Of a stretch of 64,000 bases of DNA, positions 1 through 8,549 are shown one piece after another (position 1 is the stretch's first letter; every line of letters starts with the position of its first letter). The notes below the pieces were generated by a model. That model saw only the letters and a program-made list of their open reading frames with translations. It was not told the DNA's origin and ran no database searches. This DNA comes from Granulicella sp. L56. GTDB taxonomy: Bacteria > Acidobacteriota > Terriglobia > Terriglobales > Acidobacteriaceae. Made by a program: the position numbers and the translations under genes. The stretch covers positions 620,001-684,000 of the forward strand of contig NZ_LMUS01000006.1 in the NCBI RefSeq assembly GCF_009765835.1. Direction: 5' to 3'.

Positions 1-483
1 CTTGGCCTTGGCGACTTCCTTGTTGATACGTTCGTCCTGTTTCTTCAGGTCCTGTGGGCTTAGCTCTTTCCCATCCTTCTTTGTCAGCTTGTGTACCGGC
101 ACCCCTTCTACCCAGAACACATCGAACTCCCGCGTCACTGTGTTCTTTACCCGGCCATGCCCATCTACCTCCTGAACCGTATCTACCGCATGGTAGAGAT
201 AGTCTTTCTGAACTGCCTCCGCCGTTTTCTCGTTCTCCTCGACCTCGTGCATCAATTGAGAAATATCGGGGAGCGGACGCTCTTCGGCCCCACCGGGCGC
301 AACTTCGGATGTAACCAGAGAAACAATGCCATGCAGGTTACATATCGGAGAGATGAGGCCAGATGTAACCTGAAAAACAGCCGGATACCGGTTACCTGTC
401 AGGGTAGCGTGCGCCGTTGCTCCGGGAGCAAGCCATCCCAGAACCGCTATCAAAACCAGAATTCTCCAAGCGCGACTCGCCAT
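1..483 (-). CDS. Secreted protein of unknown function, 3' end outside window
   Basis: An open frame reads on the minus strand from an ATG at 483 to the window edge without a stop (161 codons seen). It begins with a clear signal peptide: basic start MASRAWR, hydrophobic core ILVLIAVLGWLAP, and an Ala-rich cleavage region near residue 24. The mature part is hydrophilic. It has a Leu-Met-His-Glu-Val-Glu-Glu-Asn helix near residue 78, then a Tyr-containing segment and a strand-rich stretch around FDVFWVEGVPVHKL, then a Lys-rich helix. I do not recognise the family. The alternating helix/strand pattern resembles secreted acidobacterial hypothetical proteins. An ATG at 503 in another frame stops after 17 codons, so 483 is the likely start. 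The gene diverges from the altronate-dehydratase gene. The export call is fairly safe; the function is unknown. Confidence 0.65.
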   Translation of the reverse strand, partial: MASRAWRILVLIAVLGWLAPGATAHATLTGNRYPAVFQVTSGLISPICNLHGIVSLVTSEVAPGGAEERPLPDISQLMHEVEENEKTAEAVQKDYLYHAVDTVQEVDGHGRVKNTVTREFDVFWVEGVPVHKLTKKDGKELSPQDLKKQDERINKEVAKAK

Positions 484-568
484 ATTTCCATCTTAGTTGC
501 CATGCCTGAAAACGCTCACTCGCAGCGATAATTCCCGGGAGATGATCTATCTGTAATAGAGTAGTTTG

Positions 569-579
569 TGGTCTTACCA
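569..579. promoter_or_regulatory. Candidate GntR/FadR-family operator
   Basis: The 11-mer TGGTCTTACCA has perfect TGGT/ACCA arms around a 3-bp centre, which fits the TNGTNNNACNA pattern described for FadR-subfamily GntR regulators. It lies 55 bp before the altronate-dehydratase start. A near match sits before the Gfo/Idh gene at 11618-11632. Assignment is by pattern only; no GntR regulator gene is in the window. Confidence 0.4.
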
Positions 580-633
580 TTTATCCGGCTTTGCGCACTC
601 CCGGTCGTCGCGCTGAGGAAAAAAGAAAAGTTC

Positions 634-2145
634 ATGCCCAAGATGCTCATCCTCGGCAACTCAGACGACGTAGCCGTCGCCCTTAACCCTATCGATGCAA
701 GCACTTCCATTCCTGAACTGAAGATCACGGCCCTCTCTGATATTCCGGCTGGCCATAAGATCGCACTGCACGCTATCCCCGTCGGTCACCCCATCCGCAA
801 GTTCAATCAAATCATAGGCTTCGCTACCAAGCCCATCGCCGTCGGCGAGCACGTTCACACCCACAACCTCATCACCGGAAACTTCGAGCGCGACTACTCC
901 ATCGGGACAGAAGCTCATCCAACCGAGTTCGTCGATCGCGCTCAGGCCGCCACCTTCGAGGGGATCATTCGCGCCGACGGTCGTGTGGGTACTAGAAACT
1001 ATGTCGGTGTTCTGACTACAGTTAATTGCTCAGCCACGGTCGCCCGCCGCATCGCCGCCCACTTCACTCCTGAAGTCCTCAGCGCCTACCCCAATGTAGA
1101 CGGCGTGGTCGCCATCACCCATGGAACCGGCTGCGGCATGGCCGAGCACGGCGAGCCAGCAGACCTGCTCCGCCGCGTCTTCGCAGGCTACGCCACGCAT
1201 ACTAACTTCGCCGCTGTCCTTCTGCTCGGCCTTGGCTGCGAGACCAACCAAATAGACAGCCTGATTACGCTGACGGGAAGCTCCTCCAACCTGCGCACCA
1301 GCACCATTCAGGAAGAGGGCGGCACCGCTGCGGCCATCCGCCACGGCATCGCCACTGTTGGGGAGATGCTGGAGCAGGCCAATCAGGTCAGCCGCACCAC
1401 TGTCTCTGCTTCGAATCTGATGGTCGGCCTTCAATGCGGCGGCTCCGACGCTTACTCCGGCATCAGCGCCAACCCCGCTCTGGGAGCGGCTGTCGATCTC
1501 CTCGTTCAAAATGGAGGCACGGCCATCCTCTCTGAGACACCTGAGATCTATGGGGCGGAACATCTGCTTACGCGGCGCTCCGCCAGCCCCGACGTCGCTG
1601 CACGCCTGATCGAGCGCATCCACTGGTGGGAGGAGTACACCGCTCGCCACAAAGGTTCCATCGACAACAACCCCCAGCCCGGCAACAAGACTGGCGGCCT
1701 GACGACGATCCTCGAAAAATCTCTGGGAGCGATCTCGAAGGGCGGAACCACCAATCTGATCGAGGTCTACCGCTACGCCGAGCCGGTCCATAAAAAAGGA
1801 CTTGTCTTCATGGATTCCCCCGGCTTCGATCCCGTCTCAGCCACCGGACAGGTCGCCAGCGGCGCGAATCTTCTCTGCTTCACGACGGGCCGCGGCTCGG
1901 TCTTCGGCTGCAAGCCAAGCCCGTCGATCAAGCTGGCCTCGAACACCCCTCTTTACAACCGGATGGCCGACGATATGGACATCAACTGCGGCACCATCAT
2001 CGACGGTGAAGAGACGGTGCAGCAGGCTGGATTGAGGATCTTTGCAGCAATACTGGCAACGGCCTCGGGCAGGCAGACCCGGAGCGAAGAGCTCGGCTTT
2101 GGCGAAGAGGAGTTTCAACCCTGGTTACAGAGTGCAACTTTATAG
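634..2145 (+). CDS. uxaA: UxaA-family altronate (or galactarate) dehydratase
   Basis: Predicted sugar-acid dehydratase of the UxaA/GarD family. UxaA converts D-altronate to 2-dehydro-3-deoxy-D-gluconate in hexuronate breakdown. The protein (503 residues from the ATG at 634) has an N-terminal SAF-like domain (about 5-85) with the metal-site-like stretch AGHKIALHAI, then the large catalytic part. Family hallmarks seen are GTGCGMAEHG, LGLGCETNQ, GLQCGGSDAYSGISANPA and, near the C-terminus, MDSPGFDP and DDMDINCGT. The frame is open back to 568, but that stretch contains a candidate operator and MPKMLILGN is the natural start; a weak GAGG lies about 15 bp upstream. No other uxa gene lies beside it. 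Altronate versus galactarate specificity cannot be told by eye. Confidence 0.85.
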   Translation: MPKMLILGNSDDVAVALNPIDASTSIPELKITALSDIPAGHKIALHAIPVGHPIRKFNQIIGFATKPIAVGEHVHTHNLITGNFERDYSIGTEAHPTEFVDRAQAATFEGIIRADGRVGTRNYVGVLTTVNCSATVARRIAAHFTPEVLSAYPNVDGVVAITHGTGCGMAEHGEPADLLRRVFAGYATHTNFAAVLLLGLGCETNQIDSLITLTGSSSNLRTSTIQEEGGTAAAIRHGIATVGEMLEQANQVSRTTVSASNLMVGLQCGGSDAYSGISANPALGAAVDLLVQNGGTAILSETPEIYGAEHLLTRRSASPDVAARLIERIHWWEEYTARHKGSIDNNPQPGNKTGGLTTILEKSLGAISKGGTTNLIEVYRYAEPVHKKGLVFMDSPGFDPVSATGQVASGANLLCFTTGRGSVFGCKPSPSIKLASNTPLYNRMADDMDINCGTIIDGEETVQQAGLRIFAAILATASGRQTRSEELGFGEEEFQPWLQSATL

Positions 2146-2256
2146 TCGGGTATCGCACAACATTGAATGAAGTAGATGCGGTGCGCCGCCGAAAGGTCTA
2201 GCATAAAAGAAGTACGTTAATTTCGCTTTCGCGAATAGACCTGGAGTGAGGACGCA

Positions 2257-4737
2257 ATGGCCACCAAGGCAGGGGTAGTGACCCCACCGGCTTCCGCAGT
2301 AGAACAGCAAGACCGTGAGACTGTTTTCGATATCTTCCGCCGCTGGGGATATCTTCAAGCTTCCCTCGATCCACTCGGTCAGTATCTTCCACCCGAACCC
2401 TTCCCAACTCCTGCTCCCGAAGGCGAAGCCGCAGCAGAGGCGCGCAAGTTTTACTGCGGCACCATCGCTGCCGAGTTCATGCACATTCCCAGCCCGGAGC
2501 AGCGGCAGTGGCTGCAGGACCAGATAGAGCGGACACCTCCTGCCGCCAACCAGAAGCTCATCCTCACGCAACTGATCCGCGCCGAGATCTTCGAGCAGGT
2601 CATTCAATCGCGCTACCTGGGAACGAAGCGCTTCTCGCTCGAAGGACTGACCGCCCTGATTCCCTTCCTCGATCGCGTTCTCGCCCTCAGCGCTGGATAT
2701 GGAGTTACGAAGAGCGTGATGGGCATGAGCCATCGCGGCCGCCTGAACGTGATGACCAACACCATCGGCCGCAAGGCAACCGAGATCTTCACCAAGTTCG
2801 AAGACGTCGATCCGCGCAGCACGATGGGCGGCGGCGACGTGAAGTACCACATCGGCGCGACCGGCGAATACCGCTCTCCGAAGGGCGAGGTCATCTCGCT
2901 GCATCTTGCATCGAATCCCAGCCATCTTGAAGCAGTCGATCCTGTCGTTCTGGGACGCGCGCGCGCCAAGCAGGAGCGCATCGGCAAGGGCGGCAAAGAC
3001 GTCGTGCTGCCGCTGATTATTCATGGCGACGCTGCGTTCGCAGGACAGGGCATTCTTGCCGAGTGTCTGAACATGGCAACGCTGCATGGATACAACGTCG
3101 GCGGCACGATCCATGTGATTGTGAACAACCTGCTCGGCTTTACCGCGATTCCCGAGGAGTCGAACTCGTCGCGCTTCTCGTCCGACGTTGCCAAGCGGCT
3201 GCCGATTCCCATCTTCCATGTGAACGCCGAAGATCCGGATGCCGTGGTCAGGGTGGCTGCGATTGCCGCCGATTTTCGCCATCGCTTTCACTCGGATGTC
3301 GTGGTCGACCTGATCGGCTATCGCCGCCATGGCCACAGCGAGGTTGATGATCCTACGGTCACGCAGCCGCGCCGTTACGCCGTCATCAAGGACCATCCTC
3401 CGCTCTATCAGATTTACGCGCAGCGCATCGGCGTCGATCCAGTGAGCGAGGTGCAGCAGATTCAGCAGGAGTTTCTCGACGACCAGAAGGCCGCAACCAA
3501 GGCCGAACATGTGCCGCTGCTGCGCACGATGCCCGACTATTGGAACGCCTACAAGGGCGGCGAACTGCCGCCGGAAGACGAGGTTTCGACCGGCCTTTCG
3601 AGCGAGCGCGTCAATGAACTGGTGCTTGCGCTGACCAGATATCCGAGCGATTTCCATATTCATCCGAAGGTGAAGAAGCTCTTCGAGCAGCGGGTGGAGA
3701 TGGGAGCTGGCGCAAAGCCCTTCGACTATGGAACGGCAGAACTGGTGGCGTATGCCTCGCTGCTCGAAGCCGGTACGCTGGTTCGGTTGACCGGGCAGGA
3801 CTCGCAGCGGGGAACGTTCAACCAGCGCCACTCGGTGATGGTGGATACGGAGACCGAGGTGAAGTACTCGCCGCTGTCGCACCTGAGCAAAGATCAGGGA
3901 CGGTTCGAGGTCTACAACTCGCTGCTTTCTGAGGCTGCCGTGCTCGGCTTCGAGTATGGGTTTGCGCGTGACTATCCCGAAGCACTGGTGCTTTGGGAGG
4001 CGCAGTTCGGCGACTTTGCCAACGGCGCGCAGGTCATCATCGACCAGTTCATCGCGTCGAGCGAGATGAAGTGGGGTCTGCTCTCAGGCATCGTGATGCT
4101 GCTGCCGCACGGCTACGAAGGACAGGGGCCGGAGCACTCGAGCGCGCGCATCGAGCGCTATCTGCAACTGGCGGCGAACGACAATATGCAGATCTGCCAG
4201 CCCTCGACGGCGGCGCAGTACTTCCACCTGCTGCGGCGTCAGGTGATGCGGCCGTGGCGCAAGCCGCTGATCGTGTTTACGCCGAAGAGCATGTTGCGGC
4301 ACCCGGACGCCTCTTCGTCACTCGCTGACTTCGCCAAGGATAAGTATCAGGATGTGCTACCGGACAATGAAGTGGTGAATCCGCGGCGGCTGCTGGTTTG
4401 CAGCGGCAAGGTCGGGCACAACCTGCGGATGGAGCGGGCGAAGCGCAAGGACATGGGCGTCGGCATCATCTTTGTCGAACAGCTTTATCCGTGGCCGAAG
4501 GATGAGTTGCAGGCTGCGCTCGATCAGCATCCCGGAGCCGAGGAGATCGTCTGGGTGCAGGAGGAGCCGGCGAACATGGGCCCACTGACGTATGTGATGC
4601 CTCTGCTGCGGCGTCTTGCCGGCGACCGCGCGGTGCTGAGCGTAAAGCGCAGCCCAAGTGCGACACCAGCCACCGGATCGGCCAAGGCCCACGATATGGA
4701 AGAGAAGACTTTGCTCGATCTTGCTTTTGGAGTTTAG
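2257..4737 (+). CDS. sucA: 2-oxoglutarate dehydrogenase E1 component
   Basis: Thiamine-diphosphate-dependent E1 of the 2-oxoglutarate dehydrogenase complex, decarboxylating 2-oxoglutarate in the TCA cycle. At 826 residues it is somewhat shorter than the roughly 930 of E. coli SucA, with a short N-terminus. Hallmarks in order: MSHRGRLNVM (about residue 157), GDAAFAGQG (about 256), the NNLLGFT cofactor region, YRRHGHSEVDDPTVTQP (about 354), the transketolase-type pyrimidine region with QDSQRGTFNQRHS (about 513) and LPHGYEGQGPEHSSAR (about 615). The ATG is preceded by GGAGTGAGG. No E2 (sucB) or E3 (lpd) gene follows; a strong terminator comes right after the stop, so it appears to be transcribed alone. 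The TCA-cycle sdh genes lie about 45 kb away. Confidence 0.95.
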   Translation: MATKAGVVTPPASAVEQQDRETVFDIFRRWGYLQASLDPLGQYLPPEPFPTPAPEGEAAAEARKFYCGTIAAEFMHIPSPEQRQWLQDQIERTPPAANQKLILTQLIRAEIFEQVIQSRYLGTKRFSLEGLTALIPFLDRVLALSAGYGVTKSVMGMSHRGRLNVMTNTIGRKATEIFTKFEDVDPRSTMGGGDVKYHIGATGEYRSPKGEVISLHLASNPSHLEAVDPVVLGRARAKQERIGKGGKDVVLPLIIHGDAAFAGQGILAECLNMATLHGYNVGGTIHVIVNNLLGFTAIPEESNSSRFSSDVAKRLPIPIFHVNAEDPDAVVRVAAIAADFRHRFHSDVVVDLIGYRRHGHSEVDDPTVTQPRRYAVIKDHPPLYQIYAQRIGVDPVSEVQQIQQEFLDDQKAATKAEHVPLLRTMPDYWNAYKGGELPPEDEVSTGLSSERVNELVLALTRYPSDFHIHPKVKKLFEQRVEMGAGAKPFDYGTAELVAYASLLEAGTLVRLTGQDSQRGTFNQRHSVMVDTETEVKYSPLSHLSKDQGRFEVYNSLLSEAAVLGFEYGFARDYPEALVLWEAQFGDFANGAQVIIDQFIASSEMKWGLLSGIVMLLPHGYEGQGPEHSSARIERYLQLAANDNMQICQPSTAAQYFHLLRRQVMRPWRKPLIVFTPKSMLRHPDASSSLADFAKDKYQDVLPDNEVVNPRRLLVCSGKVGHNLRMERAKRKDMGVGIIFVEQLYPWPKDELQAALDQHPGAEEIVWVQEEPANMGPLTYVMPLLRRLAGDRAVLSVKRSPSATPATGSAKAHDMEEKTLLDLAFGV

Positions 4738-4750
4738 CTTTTCTTCGTTG

Positions 4751-4790
4751 GACAAAGCCCCGTCTCCTGCGAGATGGGGCTTTGTTTTGT
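4751..4790 (+). terminator. Rho-independent terminator after sucA
   Basis: A 15-bp stem (4752-4766 with 4771-4785, one G-U type mismatch) with the 4-base loop ctgc runs into a T-rich tract (tttgttttgt). It starts 14 bp after the sucA stop. Confidence 0.85.
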
Positions 4791-4820
4791 CTCTTCTGGA
4801 TAGCCCGGAGCTTAAACGCG

Positions 4821-4860
4821 GAAGGGGACAGCCTGAGCCGTCCCCTTCGCAAATCTTTTT
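4821..4860 (+). terminator. Second hairpin between sucA and csp
   Basis: GAAGGGGAC at 4821-4829 pairs with GTCCCCTTC at 4840-4848, and TTTTT follows at 4856-4860. It could back up the sucA terminator on the plus strand; on the minus strand, downstream of the cold-shock gene, it lacks a good U-tract. The same stem core recurs in the terminator after the HtrA gene. Confidence 0.5.
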
Positions 4861-4882
4861 GTTGCTGTGGTGTCTCTAAAGA

Positions 4883-5083
4883 CTAGAGAGGCTGGACGTC
4901 AGACGCCTGCCATCCCTTGGGTCCCTTGACCACGTTGAATTGTACGGCCTGGCCTTCCTGAAGGCTTTTGAAACCGTTTGAATTGATCGCCGAGTAGTGT
5001 ACGAATACATCCTCGCCGTTCTGACGGCTGATAAAGCCAAACCCCTTTGCATCGTTAAACCACTTCACTGTTCCCTGTTCCAT
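4883..5083 (-). CDS. Cold-shock domain protein (CspA family)
   Basis: A 66-residue single cold-shock domain, the usual length of the family. It carries both RNA-binding motifs, KGFGFI (RNP1) and VFVHYS (RNP2), plus the N-terminal [14 protein letters not shown] signature. Such proteins bind single-stranded RNA/DNA and melt mRNA structure, in the cold or as general RNA chaperones. A good ribosome site, AAGGAAAG, sits about 6 bp before the ATG. The 195 bp between this gene and cmk leave room for the long 5' leader typical of cold-induced csp genes, but I see no clear promoter or cold-box, so cold induction is not shown. Confidence 0.95.
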   Translation of the reverse strand: MEQGTVKWFNDAKGFGFISRQNGEDVFVHYSAINSNGFKSLQEGQAVQFNVVKGPKGWQASDVQPL

Positions 5084-5278
5084 TGCTTCTTTCCTTGTGC
5101 TGCTATTGAATTCCGTAGATCCAAATCGGGGTTCTTACATTGGCTAGCGCTGCAGAAAACCAATCTGTTTCAAACGATGTGTGAAGGTTAGCACATCCTG
5201 CAAGTTTTTTTGGCGAAAAGAGATAAATAGTTTGGTTGCACTAGTTTCGGTGCAGTCCTTTTGATGAGGCAAACAAAG

Positions 5279-6061
5279 CTATTTATCGGCTGGAAGATGG
5301 GCGTGGACGATCTCTTCGGCCCGTTTCAGGACCTCTTCGAGGGTCATGGCGGTGGAGTCCAGAATGACCGCGTCGGCAGCGGGCTGGAGCGGCGATTCGG
5401 CGCGATGGCGGTCGCGGTAGTCGCGCTCTTTAAGGTCGCGGAGGATGGCTTCTTCGGCGGAGCGCTGCTGCTCGGCAGATTGTGGTTCGGGGCTTTGACG
5501 GTCTGAGTTCTGCCGAATGGTGGGGGATTCGGTAGGGACGGTCTGGCGGAAGCGGCGGTTGCCGCGGACCTCGGGTGCGGCGTCGAGAAAGATCTTTACT
5601 TCGGCATCGGGAAAGACAGCGGTACCGATGTCGCGGCCTTCCATGACGACCCCGCCCTGCTGGCCGAGGGCGCGCTGCTGGAGGACCATCCAGGCGCGGA
5701 GGTTGTGATGAATGGAGATCTGCGAGGCGGCGGAGGTGACGTCCTGCTCGCGGATGCGGCGGGAGACGTCGATACTGTCGAGCAGGACGCGGTTGCCTTC
5801 TGCCTGGGGTTCGAGCGTGATGCGGGTGTGGCTGGCCAGGTCGAGCAGGGGAGCCTCTTCGTCGAAGGCGAAGTCGTTTTCGATGGCCTTGAGCGCGAGA
5901 GCGCGATACATGGCTCCGGTTTCGAGGTTGAGAAAGCCGAAGCGGCGCGCGAGATGGGCGGCGAGGGTACTTTTGCCCGCGCCAGCGGGGCCGTCGATGG
6001 CGATGACGGGCCGCTGGCGTTTGCTGGGCTCAGGCTGCGGGGTGGTGCGAGATTGCGTCAT
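5279..6061 (-). CDS. cmk: Cytidylate kinase
   Basis: Phosphorylates CMP and dCMP with ATP in the cytoplasm. The P-loop GPAGAGKST is at about residue 26, followed by [14 protein letters not shown] and the CMP-binding and catalytic region [14 protein letters not shown]. The length (260) is above the usual 220-230. Part of the excess is a short N-terminal tail; the rest is a Gln/Ser/Glu-rich insertion at about residues 190-210 ([20 protein letters not shown]), in the region between the arginine-rich helix and the [14 protein letters not shown] segment. The ATG overlaps the stop of the upstream RG-rich gene as ATGA, so translation is probably coupled. No rpsA follows, unlike many genomes. Confidence 0.93.
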   Translation of the reverse strand: MTQSRTTPQPEPSKRQRPVIAIDGPAGAGKSTLAAHLARRFGFLNLETGAMYRALALKAIENDFAFDEEAPLLDLASHTRITLEPQAEGNRVLLDSIDVSRRIREQDVTSAASQISIHHNLRAWMVLQQRALGQQGGVVMEGRDIGTAVFPDAEVKIFLDAAPEVRGNRRFRQTVPTESPTIRQNSDRQSPEPQSAEQQRSAEEAILRDLKERDYRDRHRAESPLQPAADAVILDSTAMTLEEVLKRAEEIVHAHLPADK

Positions 6062-8325
6062 TCGGCGGATGCACCTTTTTCAGGTTTGAATTTACGCGCA
6101 GGAGCCCGTTTGCCAAAGGGTTTTTTGTTGCCCTTGAACTTGTCAAAGGTGTTGGCAGGTTTTCCGCTGTCCCCCGCGGATTTGCCGTAGGGCTTTTTGC
6201 CGGCGAAGCTGCCGCCGCTGGATTTACCGGCGTAGCCGCCGGAGGATTTGCCGTAGGGCTTTTTCGCTCCGAAGCCACCGGACGGCTTGCCTGCGTAGCT
6301 GCCTGAACCTTCAGGACGAGCTGGACGGCTGGGGCGCTCGCCACGATCTGAGGAATAAGGACGGGCGGGGCGATCAGAAGAAAAAGGACGCGCCGGACGG
6401 TCGCCACGGTCCGAGGAGAAAGGACGGCTGGGGCGAGCAGGACGGTCGGAGGAGAAGGGACGCGCCGGACGATCTGGGCGGTCTGAGAAAGAGCGCGTCG
6501 GACGGTCGGAAGCAGGACGATCTGAGAAGGAACGCGCAGGGCGGTCGCCACGGGGTGCGTCGAATTTGCGGAAGGGCGGCCCGCTTGGGCGCTCGCCTCG
6601 GCCACTTCGCTCGCCGCCACGGTCATCGCGGTCGCGGGAGAAGCTCGGCTTGCCGCCGAAGCGGGAGGGACCTGCTCCGCCTTCGCGGGGAGGACGGGGG
6701 CTGAAGCTGCCGGGGGTGCGCGGACCACTAAAGGACGGTTTGTCACCAAAGGTTCGACGCGGTGGACGGCTGTCGCTACCGCCCTCGGGGCGGGGGGTGA
6801 ACTCTCGGCGAGGGGGGCGCGAATCGCCGAAGTCACGACGCGGCGGACGGGAGTCTCCGAAATCGCGGCGGGGTGGGCGGCTGTCAGTGCGGTCGAAGGA
6901 TTTTCCAGCGAAGCCTTCACGCTTGCGGTCAAAGGTTCCGGGCTTGGAGAAGGTACTGCGCGGCGGACGGGTGTCGCCTGATGCACTGTCGCGAGGGAAC
7001 GGCGGTCTGCTGCTGGGACGGTCGCTGCGGAAAGCTGGCTTGTTGCCAAAGGACGGCCTTGCTCCAAAGGCAGGGCGCTTCCCTTCCCGGTCGAAGCTGG
7101 GCTTGCGGGGGTAGGGGCGGGGTGTGTCCTGGTTGGTGCTGTCGCCTGCTCTGCCTTCGTCACTTACGGTCGAGGGTGTGCGCGAGGCAGCGAGGCGGTC
7201 CGCCTTCTCTTCTGCCCAGGGCTTGGTGAAGCTGGGACGGTCGGGGCGGTTGGACTCGCGGGTGAAAGGACGACGCTCGCGGCTGGAACTTTCGGACGGC
7301 TTGGTGATATATCCGGTGCCGACCTTGCGGGGTTTGGGGACGAACTTTTTAATACGGGCGTCGGAGCCCGTTTCCGTTCCGCCTTCAGCTTCGGCGGCGG
7401 CGGCGAATGTGTTGGCGTCGTCAGCATCGGGCGCGGGTGAGGCGATGGCGAGGAAGTCGGGGAGGTCTCCGTTGACGTGGAGGACGGTGCGGCCTTCGAT
7501 GGCGATGGTCTCAAGCTGGCGCGCCGACATGAGCGCGTGCACCACGTCGCGGATGCGTGAGCGAGAGGCAACGGGCGAGAGGAAGGTTTCGACATCGTCC
7601 TCGGTTGCGACGATGGCCTGACCGAGATAGAGCGAGGTAAGCGCCGAGAGTGCAGTGGGCTGGCCTGCGTTGGCTCCGGCCTTGATCTGCTTGGTGAAGC
7701 GGGTGGTGGTCAGCTCCCAGAGAGTCGCCGCGCCGTCAGGCTGCGGAATGGGGAGGACGCGGAGGTGCTGCCAGAGTTCGGTGAGGGCGCGGAGAACGGC
7801 GGCCTCGGTGACCTCTTTGCCGAGCTGCGTGGCCAGGTCGTAGGCGCTCATGGTGATGCGCTCCACCAAAACGTTGTAGGTGGCCAGAGCGAGTGGGGAA
7901 ACTTTGGCGGGGCCGCTGGTGGTGGGGGGCTGCTTCCAGGCCTTGTCGCCGCGGAGAGTGAAGATGTAGGGGAAAGCGAGGGGAGAGACGATGAAGTCGG
8001 GAGTCTCGGTGCCGGTGCCTGTCGGGTTGCCGAGCAGGTTGAGGGGAACGGCTCCTCCATCGGCGATGAGGCGGGCGAGCAGGCTGCGGGGTTCGTCGGT
8101 CTCGGCCAGCGTGGGCGCGACGTTGGGGGTGCCGAGGATGGCCTCGACGAAGGACGGCGCAGGGGACGGAATCTGCTGGGCGCGGGGAGTGTAGAGGACC
8201 AGGCCAGAGGTATTGAGCCAGTCCCGGAGCATGTTGATGGTGAGAATGGGCTGGGCGTCCTGGTGCCAATGGGTGAGGCGGGCGGCGGCGAGCTGGTCGG
8301 CCGTGGAGTTGCTTAGGTTACTCAA
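6058..8325 (-). CDS. Protein with ~300-residue ordered domain and long RG/SP-rich disordered tail
   Basis: A 755-residue protein in two halves. Residues about 1-300 look globular and mostly helical, with several short helix-turn-helix-like blocks (around [20 protein letters not shown] and [20 protein letters not shown]). A winged-helix fold is possible, but I do not recognise the family. From about residue 330 to the end the protein is low-complexity and strongly basic: repeats of [10 protein letters not shown], then [10 protein letters not shown], then Gly/Lys/Tyr repeats such as [10 protein letters not shown], ending in [13 protein letters not shown]. This resembles RGG-type RNA-binding, condensate-forming tails. 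The gene is coupled to cmk by a 4-bp overlap. The reading frame is supported by uninterrupted length and by in-frame amino-acid repeats. RNA or ribosome binding is inference. Confidence 0.8.
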   Translation of the reverse strand: MSNLSNSTADQLAAARLTHWHQDAQPILTINMLRDWLNTSGLVLYTPRAQQIPSPAPSFVEAILGTPNVAPTLAETDEPRSLLARLIADGGAVPLNLLGNPTGTGTETPDFIVSPLAFPYIFTLRGDKAWKQPPTTSGPAKVSPLALATYNVLVERITMSAYDLATQLGKEVTEAAVLRALTELWQHLRVLPIPQPDGAATLWELTTTRFTKQIKAGANAGQPTALSALTSLYLGQAIVATEDDVETFLSPVASRSRIRDVVHALMSARQLETIAIEGRTVLHVNGDLPDFLAIASPAPDADDANTFAAAAEAEGGTETGSDARIKKFVPKPRKVGTGYITKPSESSSRERRPFTRESNRPDRPSFTKPWAEEKADRLAASRTPSTVSDEGRAGDSTNQDTPRPYPRKPSFDREGKRPAFGARPSFGNKPAFRSDRPSSRPPFPRDSASGDTRPPRSTFSKPGTFDRKREGFAGKSFDRTDSRPPRRDFGDSRPPRRDFGDSRPPRREFTPRPEGGSDSRPPRRTFGDKPSFSGPRTPGSFSPRPPREGGAGPSRFGGKPSFSRDRDDRGGERSGRGERPSGPPFRKFDAPRGDRPARSFSDRPASDRPTRSFSDRPDRPARPFSSDRPARPSRPFSSDRGDRPARPFSSDRPARPYSSDRGERPSRPARPEGSGSYAGKPSGGFGAKKPYGKSSGGYAGKSSGGSFAGKKPYGKSAGDSGKPANTFDKFKGNKKPFGKRAPARKFKPEKGASAE

Positions 8326-8549
8326 GGTGTTGCCTTCCTGCTGGGCGAAGCTACCGCACGCAGCAATCGTTCAGCCTGGGCTGAACGAGGATAATTCTGA
8401 TGGGTCGATGGAACAGCATGATTCAGTTGGGTTGAAGTCCCTGCCGCTGCTTCAAGAATACCCTAAAACCGTGGTGAAAAGTTGGGAGCTAGCCCTATTC
8501 CTGGCGGTTGGAGCGAGAAGCTTTCTTCTATGCCGTCACCGGATTTGAC

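Noticed and set aside
6340-6900. Short-period DNA repeats suggesting a CRISPR-like or satellite array
   Set aside because: The repeats are in codon phase and encode the RG/SP-rich tail of the minus-strand protein; no spacers of even length and no cas genes.
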